Positions 1 to 8,377 of a DNA stretch of 13,456 bases are shown here, one piece after another; the stretch's first letter is position 1, and each line of letters opens with the position of its first letter. The translations under genes and the position numbers were made by a program. The notes under the pieces were generated by a model. It was given only the letters and a program-made list of their open reading frames with translations, was not told the DNA's origin and ran no database searches. The stretch is from Leptospira ellisii (GTDB lineage Bacteria > Spirochaetota > Leptospiria > Leptospirales > Leptospiraceae), in contig NZ_NPEF01000014.1 of the NCBI RefSeq assembly GCF_002811955.1, positions 17,070-30,525 of the forward strand, read 5' to 3'.

Positions 1-41
1 CGATTTCTTATGTAGAAGCTCCTTCGCGGTTCGCCGGACAC

Positions 42-54
42 GACGTTAAACGTC
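42..54. promoter_or_regulatory. 13-bp palindrome, possible operator
   Basis: GACGTT and AACGTC face each other around a central A, giving a perfect 6+6 bp inverted repeat. It has the size of a small operator half-site pair. It lies almost 300 bp upstream of the first start codon, so it may belong to a gene left of the window. A chance palindrome cannot be excluded. Confidence 0.2.
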
Positions 55-59
55 CGTTC

Positions 60-111
60 CAAAATTGCGTCTTAATTTTTAGATATTTTGACGAAAAAAG
101 ACGCAGTTTTG
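60..111. terminator. Long inverted repeat, probable bidirectional terminator
   Basis: The arms at 60-73 (CAAAATTGCGTCTT) and 98-111 (AAGACGCAGTTTTG) pair over 14 bp with a single T-G wobble, around a 24-nt AT-rich loop. Plus-strand RNA ends the stem in GTTTTG; on the minus strand the stem also ends in a run of T. This resembles a bidirectional intrinsic terminator for genes left of the window. The loop is long for a terminator, so a small repeat element is an alternative. Confidence 0.4.
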
Positions 112-266
112 TCTCAATTCGTTTCGCTCGGAAACCGTCGCGGAATGGACCGTTTGAAAGATCGCCTAATTCCATCTCGTCGAAAGAAAAAGTTTTTTCC
201 GAGTTGATTCTTCCTATTAGTTTTTGTCTTTGTAATTCTCTTCTCGATTACGAACGACGGAAACAT

Positions 267-294
267 CCGGATCGGGAAATTTATTTCCGACCGG
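267..294 (+). promoter_or_regulatory. Leader hairpin upstream of the porin-like gene
   Basis: The segments CCGG, TCGG and AAAT pair with ATTT, CCGA and CCGG, leaving a bulged A and a bulged G on the 5' side. The hairpin ends about 41 nt before the start codon at 336, so it would lie in the mRNA leader if transcription begins upstream. A role in mRNA stability or translation is a guess. Confidence 0.3.
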
Positions 295-335
295 TATGCG
301 AAAAAAGTAAAATAAAAAGATAAGGTTAAAGTATC

Positions 336-1877
336 ATGAAGTTAAAAGCGGCGGCTTTCGTATTTTGCGTTTCTTTTTTTTCCGTTTTCTCCCTCGCGGC
401 TGCGGACATTGTCCGTTTAAAAAACGGACTGATCTATCGGGGGAAGGTGCTTTTGGACGACGATGAAAAGGTCCTTCTCGCCGAGAACGAGGATTTTATC
501 CGATATATCGCCAAAGAGAACGTGGTGAGCGTCATCTATGAAAAACCGCTGGATAAATCAAAGAACGTATTCGCGGGAGAGAAATCCTCCGGAGCGAACG
601 CCAAGTCGGAACCGGCTCATCCTTATTCCGGAATCGCGACGCCGATAGAACGGGAACCTCCCCATTCTTCCTCGCAGGGAAACGACACTACGATCGACGT
701 TACGCACGAGATCGTCTCTGACTTTATTTGGCGCGGCTTGAGTTTCTCGGGAGAGATGGCCAACCGCAGACGAAACGACAGTTATCCTTCGACCACATTC
801 GTTCCCTCGTATCAACCTACGATCAACATCAACACTCCGTTAAAGGGTTTTATGGTTCAGTTTTGGGGAAACTTCCAATTGACCGAGCGCAACGACCGGG
901 ACAACGACGGCCGGTTTCAATTGTATCCGGGAGGTTCCGGCCCCGCTTATCCGGGACAGGGAAGTCCTTATACTCCCGCGGATCCGGATCTTCAAAACAA
1001 CAATTGCGTGTTTCAAACGCAGGATAACGTGTTAAACGGAACTCCGGGACCGGGTCCCACCTGCGGCGGATTGATGCCCAAACCGTATAAGGAACAAAAC
1101 GGTATGAAACGGGCGGACGGTTTGTTCTACGCCTTTTATTACACCTTCGAAAAGACGAGCTGGGGAAAGTTTACGGTGGGAACCTGGTTCTACAACACCT
1201 TCAACAAAAATCCGGCGTACGCTTCCGCTCCGCTCGGCGGTTACAATTCCCTCGCGGCTCAAGGTGTGGGGAGTTCCAACAACTATTCCAATCAGGTGAT
1301 CCGACTCGCGTGGCAGGAATATTACTTCTTTTGGCAGCTTCCTTTTCTTTCGTATCTGACGCCCACGATCTCGTTTTATACGCAGATCAGCGCGGAGAAC
1401 GCGAGTTTGGCGGCCGGGAAAAACTATCTTTCCCTTTATATAAGCCACGAGTACTTCAGCGATAAGTTTTTCAGGATCACTCCGGCGGTGAATGTCGGTT
1501 ATGCGATGTCCAACAACATCGTGGACAACCGAAACGGAATCCAGGACATCACGAGCAGCTTGACGTTTTACTTCGGCAAATTTTTCATCAAAGGAAACCA
1601 CGTGTATAGACCCAATTTATACATGTACGACACCGACAATTACTACGGGGCCACCGGAGGATACGTTAACCGAAATACGAAGGACGGTCTGATCGTGGAC
1701 CCCTCCAAGGTGAACGGGCCCGTGAACCAGTATATCCTGGATCAGATCGCGAACAGTCCCCTGATTCCGGACGCGGGCGACGGTTCGCTGAGACAGGCCA
1801 TCCGGGAATCGTATTTGTTGCAGAAAATTCCGGCGCATTTGTTCTGGTTTAGCGTAGGGTTTTCGCACAGTTTTTAA
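336..1877 (+). CDS. Outer membrane porin-like beta-barrel protein
   Basis: This 513-residue protein is predicted to sit in the outer membrane. A signal peptide covers residues 1-23 (hydrophobic core, then SLAAA before DIVRLKNG). Residues 24-72 form a short beta-rich module with a KNG...GKV pattern, like small Sm/SH3-like domains. A Ser/Pro-rich linker follows to about 120. The rest is rich in alternating aromatic and polar residues, starts with VSDFIWRGLSFSG, reminiscent of TorF-type putative porins, and ends in Phe (FSHSF), the usual last residue of BAM-inserted barrels. A Pro/Gly-rich insertion around 195-245 carries the only obvious cysteines, C224 and C243, which could form a disulfide in an external loop. 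The ATG is preceded by AAGG about 10 nt upstream. The chemoreceptor gene follows after 26 bp. Barrel location is well supported; porin specificity is not known. Confidence 0.75.
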   Translation: MKLKAAAFVFCVSFFSVFSLAAADIVRLKNGLIYRGKVLLDDDEKVLLAENEDFIRYIAKENVVSVIYEKPLDKSKNVFAGEKSSGANAKSEPAHPYSGIATPIEREPPHSSSQGNDTTIDVTHEIVSDFIWRGLSFSGEMANRRRNDSYPSTTFVPSYQPTININTPLKGFMVQFWGNFQLTERNDRDNDGRFQLYPGGSGPAYPGQGSPYTPADPDLQNNNCVFQTQDNVLNGTPGPGPTCGGLMPKPYKEQNGMKRADGLFYAFYYTFEKTSWGKFTVGTWFYNTFNKNPAYASAPLGGYNSLAAQGVGSSNNYSNQVIRLAWQEYYFFWQLPFLSYLTPTISFYTQISAENASLAAGKNYLSLYISHEYFSDKFFRITPAVNVGYAMSNNIVDNRNGIQDITSSLTFYFGKFFIKGNHVYRPNLYMYDTDNYYGATGGYVNRNTKDGLIVDPSKVNGPVNQYILDQIANSPLIPDAGDGSLRQAIRESYLLQKIPAHLFWFSVGFSHSF

Positions 1878-1903
1878 GAAAGGATCCATAATTAGGAAGA
1901 CCA

Positions 1904-3979
1904 ATGAGCATACGGTTTAGAATTTCCTTATATCTTTCACTCGTACTTCTGGCCGGTTCGATCGTGATCACGACCGTGAATACGATCGCCACCTATTTCA
2001 AACTTTCGAAGGATATCCGGGATTCCTCCTCGCTGGTCGCTTCGCGATACGGCTTCGAAGTTCAGGATTTTTTCGACCGCGCACTCGGCGGTTTGAGAGG
2101 ATTGGAATTTCAACTAACGCACGCGAGACCGAGTCGGGAGGAGACGATCGAAACCCTCAAGGATCTTGCCCAATCGGATCCGAATTATTTCGGGGCCTGG
2201 TCGGTTTTTGAAGCGGGAAAATTCGATTCCAAGGATTCCCAATACGTGGGAAAACTCGGATACGATTCCACCGGAAGATTCATCCCCTACATCAACAAGG
2301 CGGCTGGAGCCGACAAACCGCTTGTACTCGAACCGGTGATCTACTACGAAAACCTGGACGCAAGCGGTTACTTCTACAACATTCCGAAAAAAACCGGAAT
2401 CGATTTCATAGCGGATCCGTTTTCCTATCCGGTTTCCGGCCGCGAAATTCTGATGATCTCGGTCGTTAAACCGGTGCGTAGAGGAGGACAGTTCGCCGGG
2501 GTCGTGGGAATGGACGTCACGATGGAGAACATGCAGAAGATGTTGGCTCCGATACGTCCGTATCAGGGAGAGGGTCATATCAGTCTCATTTCTCCCGGAG
2601 GATATTACGCGGCAAACGGACAGGATGCGTCTCTGGTCGGAAAGGAAATTCAGGATCCTGAATGGAAAAAAAATATCCTCGAAGGAAGCGCGAATCCGGA
2701 GTTGCAGACGGTCTATCGGGACGGCGCTACCCACTTCTTCCATTCCTTCCACCTCGGAAACTACGATAAAAAATGGATCCTGGAAGTGAGCGTCCCCAAT
2801 TCCATCTTTTGGATCAACCTATCCAAGATCATTCTGGAGACGATGGTCTCCTCGTTGTTGACGATGGTGATCATCGTAATCGTATTAAATCTAATATTCC
2901 AAAAATTGATTACGAACGGAATCAACGCGGCGATTTCCTTTTCCGAGGAGATCGCCTCCGGAAATCTGATCGTGAGTAATTCCTACGAACGAGGGGACGA
3001 AATAGGAAAATTGTTGTCCTCCCTAGATCGGATGAAGAACAACCTCAAGAGCATCATCCTCGAAATTAAGGGTTCTTCGGAATCGCTCAATTCCACCTCG
3101 GATAAGATGGCGGACGCGTCCCGCAACTTCTACGACGTCGCGCAGGAGCAGGCTTCGGCTTCGGAGGAATCCTCCGCCGCGATCGAGGAATTGGCCGCCT
3201 CCGCGGAGAACGTCGGCAAGTCGATGGAAAGGGCGATCTCGCATATGAAGGACATCGACGGCAACGTCATCCTTCTCAAGGAACAGATCGAACGGATCAA
3301 CGACGAGATGAAGTCGCTTTCCTCCCTGGCCGGGGATTCCCAAAAACAGGCAACGACGGGTGAAGGTTCCATGAATCAATCCACGAGGGCGATGGACGAG
3401 ATCGGAGACAGCGCTTCCCGGATCAACGAAATCCTTTCGATCATCACGGACATTTCGGAAAAGACCAACTTACTCGCGTTAAACGCCGCCATCGAAGCGG
3501 CGCGTGCCGGCGAGGCCGGAAAAGGTTTTGCGGTCGTCGCGGAGGAGATTTCCAAACTCGCTTCCCAGACTTCGAACAGCGTTCAGGAAATCGGTCAACT
3601 CGTGGATTCCACGAACCGAGCCGTCATGAACGGAACGAGCAAGGTGAAGGAGGCTTCCGACATTCTCGCCAGACTCAGAAGTTCCGTGGATATGTTCGGC
3701 GTTTCCGCGAAAACGGTGTTGGAATCCGTGAACACTCAGGAACGGAACACCGAAAAAATCCACCAAAGCGCGAGTTCCCTGATGAGTTTCAGTCTTCAGA
3801 TCGAGGAGGCGGTGCGGGAACAAAAACGCGCGACCGACGAAATCACGAAAACGATCGTAAGTATCTCGGACGGAACCCAGGAGATCGCGAGCGGAGCCGA
3901 CGACCTCACCGGTTTCTCCGGCAACATGCATACTCAATCGGAAGGTTTGTTGCGTCTCATCGACAAGTTCAAGATATAG
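1904..3979 (+). CDS. Methyl-accepting chemotaxis protein
   Basis: This 691-residue transmembrane chemoreceptor would sense a periplasmic signal and control CheA through CheW. TM1 spans about residues 7-31. The periplasmic part, about 32-303, fits a double-Cache (dCache_1) ligand-binding domain, with the typical WSVFE and GVVGMDVTM segments. TM2 lies near 308-332, a HAMP linker near 333-386, and the rest is the coiled-coil signalling domain. The methylation helix is visible around 413-435 ([16 protein letters not shown]). The hairpin tip carries the near-invariant [20 protein letters not shown] around 521-540, followed by [12 protein letters not shown]. The C terminus ends in LIDKFKI with no CheR-tethering pentapeptide such as NWETF, so methylation probably relies on direct CheR docking. 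AGGAAGA precedes the ATG by 3 nt. The ligand cannot be predicted. Confidence 0.95.
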   Translation: MSIRFRISLYLSLVLLAGSIVITTVNTIATYFKLSKDIRDSSSLVASRYGFEVQDFFDRALGGLRGLEFQLTHARPSREETIETLKDLAQSDPNYFGAWSVFEAGKFDSKDSQYVGKLGYDSTGRFIPYINKAAGADKPLVLEPVIYYENLDASGYFYNIPKKTGIDFIADPFSYPVSGREILMISVVKPVRRGGQFAGVVGMDVTMENMQKMLAPIRPYQGEGHISLISPGGYYAANGQDASLVGKEIQDPEWKKNILEGSANPELQTVYRDGATHFFHSFHLGNYDKKWILEVSVPNSIFWINLSKIILETMVSSLLTMVIIVIVLNLIFQKLITNGINAAISFSEEIASGNLIVSNSYERGDEIGKLLSSLDRMKNNLKSIILEIKGSSESLNSTSDKMADASRNFYDVAQEQASASEESSAAIEELAASAENVGKSMERAISHMKDIDGNVILLKEQIERINDEMKSLSSLAGDSQKQATTGEGSMNQSTRAMDEIGDSASRINEILSIITDISEKTNLLALNAAIEAARAGEAGKGFAVVAEEISKLASQTSNSVQEIGQLVDSTNRAVMNGTSKVKEASDILARLRSSVDMFGVSAKTVLESVNTQERNTEKIHQSASSLMSFSLQIEEAVREQKRATDEITKTIVSISDGTQEIASGADDLTGFSGNMHTQSEGLLRLIDKFKI

Positions 3980-3981
3980 CG

Positions 3982-4173
3982 ATGGATCCGAAAAATTCGG
4001 TCTCCGAGTTTGCGATTCGTATTCCGGAGGAAGAAGTTGACGATCTGAAAACGAGATTGAAGCAAGCCCGTAGTCTTTTCCAATCGAAGATTCGGATGGA
4101 TCGGGCTGACGGCATCAAGGAAACTTCTCTGTCCGCGTTTTTTAGGACCGGTTTCTTGACAAGAATATCATAA
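3982..4173 (+). pseudogene. Probable remnant of an epoxide hydrolase N-terminal domain
   Basis: The frame begins two bases after the chemoreceptor stop and gives 63 residues. Its first part, FAIRIPEEEVDDLKTRLKQAR, reads like the start of the epoxide hydrolase N-terminal (EHN) domain, which usually has F-x-I-x-IP, then DL-x-x-RL-x-x-x-R, then FP, GW and a YW-x-x-x-FDWR element. After the RLKQAR, another frame reads SFPIEDSDGSG followed by TGA where a GW tryptophan is expected. The original frame then resumes with DGIKETSLSAFFRTGF, similar to the end of the EHN domain. This pattern suggests compensating indels and a TGG-to-TGA change in a decayed gene. The alpha/beta-hydrolase catalytic domain is absent. 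Alternatively this is a genuine short protein of unknown function. The family match is from memory of the motif and was not searched. Confidence 0.5.
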
Positions 4174-4215
4174 AGTCTTGATGTTGTTGGCGGCGACCCC
4201 AAAGATAAAGATCGT

Positions 4216-4623
4216 ATGTCGAAGTTGTCCAAATATATAGACAAGGATCCCCGGAATCTATTCCTGATCGACGGTTTAGGGGCCGCGTTTTCCGCGTTCG
4301 TGTGTGCCGCGGCGCTGGCCCGATTCGAAAACGTTTTCGGAATTCCCGCGAGGGTCCCTTACTCGCTTTCCGTCGTCGCCTTTTGCTTTTCCGTTTATTC
4401 GTTGTTATGTTATTTTATCGAACCCGAATCCTGGAGGATTTTTTTGAGGGCGATCGCCGCGGCAAACCTGTCGTATTGTGCGGCGACCGCGTTCCTTCTG
4501 TTTTATCATAGAGAAACCGCGACGTTTTACTGCGTAGCCTATTTCATCTCCGAGAAGGTCGTGGTGTCGTTTTTGGCCGCTCAGGAATTGAGATTCTCCC
4601 TGCACGGTTCGTTCAGGGAGTAA
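4216..4623 (+). CDS. Small four-helix membrane protein of unknown function
   Basis: I do not recognise a named family. The 135-residue product has a short charged N terminus and four likely membrane helices, near residues 15-34, 47-68, 76-95 and 98-118, with few charges between them. The NLFLIDGLGAAFSAF opening recalls conserved small hypothetical membrane proteins seen in spirochaetes and Bacteroidetes, but no function is known to me. An in-frame stop at 4171 and the absence of other start codons make ATG 4216 the only reasonable start. The ribosome binding site is weak (GATAAAGA). Its last 11 bases overlap the 3' end of the minus-strand peptidase gene. Confidence 0.65.
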   Translation: MSKLSKYIDKDPRNLFLIDGLGAAFSAFVCAAALARFENVFGIPARVPYSLSVVAFCFSVYSLLCYFIEPESWRIFLRAIAAANLSYCAATAFLLFYHRETATFYCVAYFISEKVVVSFLAAQELRFSLHGSFRE

Positions 4624-5644
4624 AGAGTCTATCCAGAAATTCCTTCTGCTTTTTACAGCGTCGTTCCGAGATTCCGTTCTCCATCACGAACGTTTTTTTG
4701 CCATTCTGACGGATCGTGAGGCGCCAAATTTTTTTCTGAAGGATCGTGTGAACGTACGAGACGAAAGATTCCGCGAAAAAATCGTCTCCGTTCATCGCGG
4801 AATAAAGCGTGGGAAAAGGAGTGGAAAATAGGATCGGGTAGATCGACTCCCAATCTGACGCGAGATCCAATGGTTGTTCCGCGTAAAATTTGATCCGTTT
4901 GCGTTGAGGAAATTCCGGATCGAAGAAACTTGCCGTTTCGGTGCTCCAAATACCCGAGGAGAATTCGAATCCTGAAAAATCGCGATTGCGGTTCCGAAAG
5001 TCCGGAACGATCTTCCGTTGAACGGAGATTATATGACCCAATTCGTGCAGAAGGATATACTCCAAAGCCGCTTCGACGTCGTTCTCCGTTTTTTTCTCTA
5101 TCTCCACGGAAAGTTCGATTCCCCGGGAACGGAACGCGGAGTTCTCCTTACGCGTGATCCAATCGTTCGCGTTCCGGTTCAACATTCCCGAATCCAGAAA
5201 GACGATCCCGCCCACGGGACCGTTTTTATCGTAGACGAAACCCGTCACTCCGGTCCCGCCCAAGTTTCTACAAAGGATCACTTTCAAAAGGGAACGATCT
5301 AAAATGGAATTTACCGATTCGGGAAGACGACTCCTAACGGTGCGAAGGCGGTCTTTCCAAGGTTCGGGATCGGTTTCCGGCTCGGGAGAATCCTCGAAAC
5401 CGTCTATCTTGTTGAGCTCGCGGATAAAGTCCCGCTCCGCGGAATCGAGCGCGGAAATTCTGGTTTCCCAAGTCCCCGTTTCGGAATATCGTTCGGCCTT
5501 CGTCACCTCGTGTTCCGTGAATAGATTCGCGTACGGATTATTTCCCATTGCGGAAGGTTTACATACTAAGAATACGGAAAAGACAGATACGATCCATAAC
5601 GTTCGGAAATGTTTTTCCGGGACATATCCGGGCAATAAATTCAT
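4613..5644 (-). CDS. Putative exported HEXXH zinc metallopeptidase
   Basis: The product has a gluzincin-like zinc site. HELGH occurs at residues 200-204 when counted from the chosen start, within LEYILLHELGHIISVQ. A glutamate in DDFFAESFVSYVH, about 88 residues further on, is a plausible third zinc ligand. The frame is open to an ATG at 5686, but I prefer the inner ATG at 5644: it has GGAAA 10 nt upstream and starts a protein whose hydrophobic stretch (TLWIVSVFSVFLVC) lies near the N terminus as an export signal. The upstream ATG would add 14 residues. FLVC might be a loose lipobox, but Val before Cys is unusual. The substrate is unknown and the specific peptidase family was not identified. 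The gene is divergent from the exported protein at 5804. Confidence 0.6.
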   Translation of the reverse strand: MNLLPGYVPEKHFRTLWIVSVFSVFLVCKPSAMGNNPYANLFTEHEVTKAERYSETGTWETRISALDSAERDFIRELNKIDGFEDSPEPETDPEPWKDRLRTVRSRLPESVNSILDRSLLKVILCRNLGGTGVTGFVYDKNGPVGGIVFLDSGMLNRNANDWITRKENSAFRSRGIELSVEIEKKTENDVEAALEYILLHELGHIISVQRKIVPDFRNRNRDFSGFEFSSGIWSTETASFFDPEFPQRKRIKFYAEQPLDLASDWESIYPILFSTPFPTLYSAMNGDDFFAESFVSYVHTILQKKIWRLTIRQNGKKTFVMENGISERRCKKQKEFLDRLFTP

Positions 5645-5726
5645 AGGAAAGATTTTTCCAGATTCGGCCCGAAAAGTAAACCTCATTCCTAAATCGGGAA
5701 TTTCCTAAAAAAATAAGGAACCGGAT

Positions 5727-5748
5727 CGGAATGGTTTGCGCTATTCCG
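5727..5748. promoter_or_regulatory. Inverted repeat in divergent promoter region
   Basis: CGGAATGG and CTATTCCG pair over 8 bp, with one G-T wobble, around a 6-nt loop. The element lies between the divergent genes starting at 5644 and 5804 and overlaps a weak promoter-like pair, TTGCGC (5736-5741) and TAAATT (5758-5763), 16 bp apart. That placement would suit an operator, but both promoter boxes are poor matches, so this is tentative. Confidence 0.3.
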
Positions 5749-5803
5749 GGAGAGTTGTAAATTTGGATCCGAAATTCCCCGGGCGGGAAACCGAAGAAAC
5801 GCG

Positions 5804-6154
5804 ATGTTTTATTTCCTGCTTCCCGTAGTATTTTTTTACGTTCTCCCCGTTTTTACGGAAACCAATCCCTGGAGTCTTTCGATCGAGGAACGGATCGTGA
5901 ACCGCAAACACGTGTCGCACATCGTGATCGAATCGCGCCCCGATCATTATCGGGTGACGCTTTTGTTAAACGAACGTTTCCCGTATAACTTTAAATCGAC
6001 GGCGGCCTTCTTTTTCATCCGCGTCAGGAACGAAAAAGAGGCGATGGACGTTTCGGAAAAACTGGATCGTTATTTGGAATCCGGCTGGAACATGAAACTT
6101 TATCTTTCCGGATCGGAAATCACACGGTATGACTTGGATAAAACGATTCAATAG
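5804..6154 (+). CDS. Small exported protein of unknown function
   Basis: I do not recognise this 116-residue protein. It opens with a strongly hydrophobic segment (FYFLLPVVFFYVLPVF) that should act as a signal peptide or anchor. The remaining hundred residues are a mixed alpha/beta soluble domain with no cysteines and no catalytic motif that I can name. Its final 26 bp overlap the start of the phosphatase gene in another frame, which suggests translational coupling and a functional link to that membrane protein. The Shine-Dalgarno signal upstream of the ATG is poor. A periplasmic accessory of the phosphatase sensor region is possible, but this is inference from position only. Confidence 0.65.
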   Translation: MFYFLLPVVFFYVLPVFTETNPWSLSIEERIVNRKHVSHIVIESRPDHYRVTLLLNERFPYNFKSTAAFFFIRVRNEKEAMDVSEKLDRYLESGWNMKLYLSGSEITRYDLDKTIQ

Positions 6155-7511
6155 TTTTAGATCCGGTTTTCTGAATCCCTTCACCTTTTTCGAAAGGGAA
6201 TTCAACTATAGCGAAGCCGAAGCCTGGAAGAACCAGACGCGCATCGATCAATCCTTTATCCGTCTCGCCTTTCTGCTTCATTTCACCATGTATTCTACGT
6301 TGGCGATTCCGGAAGTGAGGAACTCGGAGCGCGGAATGTTTTACCTGGGGACCATCTTTCTCATCAACGTTATGGGGCTCGTGCTTTCCTTTCAGGAGAA
6401 GTTCCTTTCCTGGGTGATCCAGATTTCCAACTTCGCGATCATCTTTCTGATGATGAATCTGTTCCACGAATCCTTCTACAATTCCCACGATCCGGAAAGT
6501 CTTCAGATTTATAACAATTTCTTTCTGTTGATCTCTTTGATCGTGATCTTTCAGATGTTTCGTCTTAAAAAAGGCTCCTGTTTTTTGACCGGAACCGTGG
6601 CGATCGTTCTGCATATCTTCTTCATCTCTTTGAAACGCGTCGAACTCGGTTTGGACGAATTCCCCCGTCTTCTTTTCGTACCGGACGTGGTTTACGCGCT
6701 TTGTATCGTCATCGGAACCTCTTCGGTGATCATCGTAAAACGTCTGATCTCGATCTCCTCCGAACTCGATCTGGAATACAAATTCATCCAGCAGGATTTG
6801 ATCGTGGCTAAACAGGTTCAGGAGAATCTTTTTCCGGGAAGATTGAGCATCAAAGGCATCAAATACGAGGTCATGCGGATCACTCCGAATCATATCGGCG
6901 GGGACTTTTTCGATTTCGTCCAATTGCGGGAGGGGAACACCGGAATTTTTCTGACGGACATCGCTGGACACGGAATCGCCTCCGCTCTCGTCGCTTCGAT
7001 GGTGAAGATCATGGTTTCTACGATGCCTTATATTCTCAAGGTACATCCTTCCCGTTTGATGGATTACATCGACGATTCCCTGCAGCAACAGTTTCAATCG
7101 TATCACGCTTCCGCCGTTTATATGTTTTTGGATTTTATTTCCAAGGAGATAACGTTCGCGAACGCGGGACATCCGTACGTGATTCAGGGATCTTCCGTCC
7201 GGGAATTCCACGAGATAGAAACGGTGGGCGCCATTCTGGGATTCGGGATCAAAAAACCGATCGCGGAACAGATCAAACTTCCCCTCGTATCGAAGGATCG
7301 TTATTTTTTATATACGGACGGTCTGATAGAAAACAAAAGCGAGGACGGAAAACAGCTTGGAACGGAGGGCCTTCTCGAAATATTGAACGAAAATCGATCC
7401 GAAACGGACCTCGGGGTTTTTAAGGCGAAGGTTCAAAAGGCCGTGGAAAAATTTTTCGGAGACGTAGCACTGGAGGACGATACCCTCTTTCTCATCGTGG
7501 AAGTGGAGTAA
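6129..7511 (+). CDS. Membrane PP2C-type (SpoIIE/RsbU) serine phosphatase
   Basis: This 460-residue protein should dephosphorylate a phosphoserine/threonine protein, typically an anti-sigma-factor antagonist in partner switching. The N-terminal half carries about six membrane helices between residues 45 and 210 and probably senses an envelope signal. A helical linker (LIVAKQVQENLFPG) then leads to the PP2C/SpoIIE domain. Metal-binding motifs are all present: GGDFFDF (D259), TDIAGHGIASAL (D277), the AGHP turn, LYTDGLIE (D397) and EDDTLFLIVEVE (D450/D451), so the enzyme looks active. The start lies inside the preceding gene, with only a weak GGAAA upstream, consistent with coupled translation. 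No STAS antagonist or RsbW-like kinase is encoded in the window; the ECF sigma factor 4.5 kb away is not known to be its target. Confidence 0.92.
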   Translation: MTWIKRFNSFRSGFLNPFTFFEREFNYSEAEAWKNQTRIDQSFIRLAFLLHFTMYSTLAIPEVRNSERGMFYLGTIFLINVMGLVLSFQEKFLSWVIQISNFAIIFLMMNLFHESFYNSHDPESLQIYNNFFLLISLIVIFQMFRLKKGSCFLTGTVAIVLHIFFISLKRVELGLDEFPRLLFVPDVVYALCIVIGTSSVIIVKRLISISSELDLEYKFIQQDLIVAKQVQENLFPGRLSIKGIKYEVMRITPNHIGGDFFDFVQLREGNTGIFLTDIAGHGIASALVASMVKIMVSTMPYILKVHPSRLMDYIDDSLQQQFQSYHASAVYMFLDFISKEITFANAGHPYVIQGSSVREFHEIETVGAILGFGIKKPIAEQIKLPLVSKDRYFLYTDGLIENKSEDGKQLGTEGLLEILNENRSETDLGVFKAKVQKAVEKFFGDVALEDDTLFLIVEVE

Positions 7512-7519
7512 AAAATAGA

Positions 7520-8293
7520 ATGAGTGAAAAGCTGATCAACGTAACCAAGGAAGGACAGATTGCGATTCTTACGATCCAAAGACCGTCCGCTCTCAACGCC
7601 CTCAACCGCGAGGTTTTGACGCAGATAGGGAACGAAGTGGATTCCCTCGAAAAGGACAATGATATCCGGGTATTAATCGTAACCGGGGAAGGAAAAGCGT
7701 TCGTCGCGGGAGCCGACATCGCCGAGATGAAGGATCTGAACGTCGCTCAGGGGCAGGAATTTTCCGCGTTGGGAAACAGAGTATTCCAAAAATTGCATAA
7801 ATCAAGGATAGTTTCCATCGCCGCGATCAACGGTTTTTCATTGGGCGGGGGAATGGAACTCGCGCTCGCCTGCGATATCCGCGTCGGTTCCGAAAAGGCG
7901 AAACTCGGTTTACCGGAAGTTTCCCTGGGATTGGTTCCCGGGTTCGGAGGTACGCAGAGATTGGCCCGTTTGATCGGATACGGAAGGGCGGTCGAACTCG
8001 TAACTACTGGCGAAATGATCGGCGCCGAGGAAGGTTATCGGATCGGAATCCTGAACAAACTGGTGAAGGAAGGCGAAGATCTATTAGGATTTTGTAAAAC
8101 GATTGCGGGATCGATTCTGAAAAAAGGTCCGCAGGCGATCGCACTCGTGAAAAAAACGATTCAAGAAGGTTTAGACGTTCCTTTGCAGGCCGGGATTTCG
8201 ATCGAAGAAAAGGCGTTCGGATCCTGTTTCGACGGCGGTCAATCCAAGGAAGGAATGACCGCGTTTTTGGAAAAACGACCGGCGCAATTCTAA
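7520..8293 (+). CDS. Enoyl-CoA hydratase/isomerase (crotonase family)
   Basis: The 257-residue length is typical of a monofunctional crotonase. It likely hydrates trans-2-enoyl-CoA to 3-hydroxyacyl-CoA in fatty-acid beta-oxidation, in the cytoplasm. The oxyanion-hole segment AFVAGADIAEM lies near residues 57-67, and the second one is INGFSLGGGMELALACD. E113 (in GGGMELAL) and E133 (in LGLPEVSLG) match the two catalytic glutamates of true hydratases, at the same 20-residue spacing as in the rat enzyme; this favours hydratase over isomerase or dehalogenase. The conserved PGFGGTQRLARLIG follows. The C terminus is a normal helical trimerisation region. GGAG overlapping the phosphatase stop codon sits 11 nt before the ATG, and the gap is only 8 bp, so the gene is probably co-transcribed with the phosphatase despite its metabolic role. 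Chain-length preference is not visible. Confidence 0.93.
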   Translation: MSEKLINVTKEGQIAILTIQRPSALNALNREVLTQIGNEVDSLEKDNDIRVLIVTGEGKAFVAGADIAEMKDLNVAQGQEFSALGNRVFQKLHKSRIVSIAAINGFSLGGGMELALACDIRVGSEKAKLGLPEVSLGLVPGFGGTQRLARLIGYGRAVELVTTGEMIGAEEGYRIGILNKLVKEGEDLLGFCKTIAGSILKKGPQAIALVKKTIQEGLDVPLQAGISIEEKAFGSCFDGGQSKEGMTAFLEKRPAQF

Positions 8294-8377
8294 GGAAAAA
8301 CGAAACCGTTTTCGATACGACGACCGGACCTGAATCCTTCCGTCGTTGTTCCGATGTCTTTCCGTGAAACTTCGGCC

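Larger units (their letters stand above)
1..335. other. Intergenic region upstream of the porin-like gene
   Basis: I find no supported reading frame on either strand here. The region holds a 14-bp-arm inverted repeat (60-111), a 13-bp palindrome (42-54) and a hairpin just upstream of the first gene (267-294), each listed separately. A TGTAAT at 231-236 could be a -10 element, but no convincing -35 lies 16-18 bp upstream, so I do not call a promoter. The gene that ends or begins to the left lies outside the window. Confidence 0.6.

Noticed and set aside
1032..1601. 189-residue minus-strand frame opposite the porin-like gene
   Set aside because: It is antisense to a gene with signal peptide and barrel features and shows no motif of its own.
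6120..7211. 363-residue minus-strand frame opposite the phosphatase gene
   Set aside because: Its His/Asp/Arg-rich composition is typical of the antisense of a real gene, and the plus strand encodes an intact PP2C protein.
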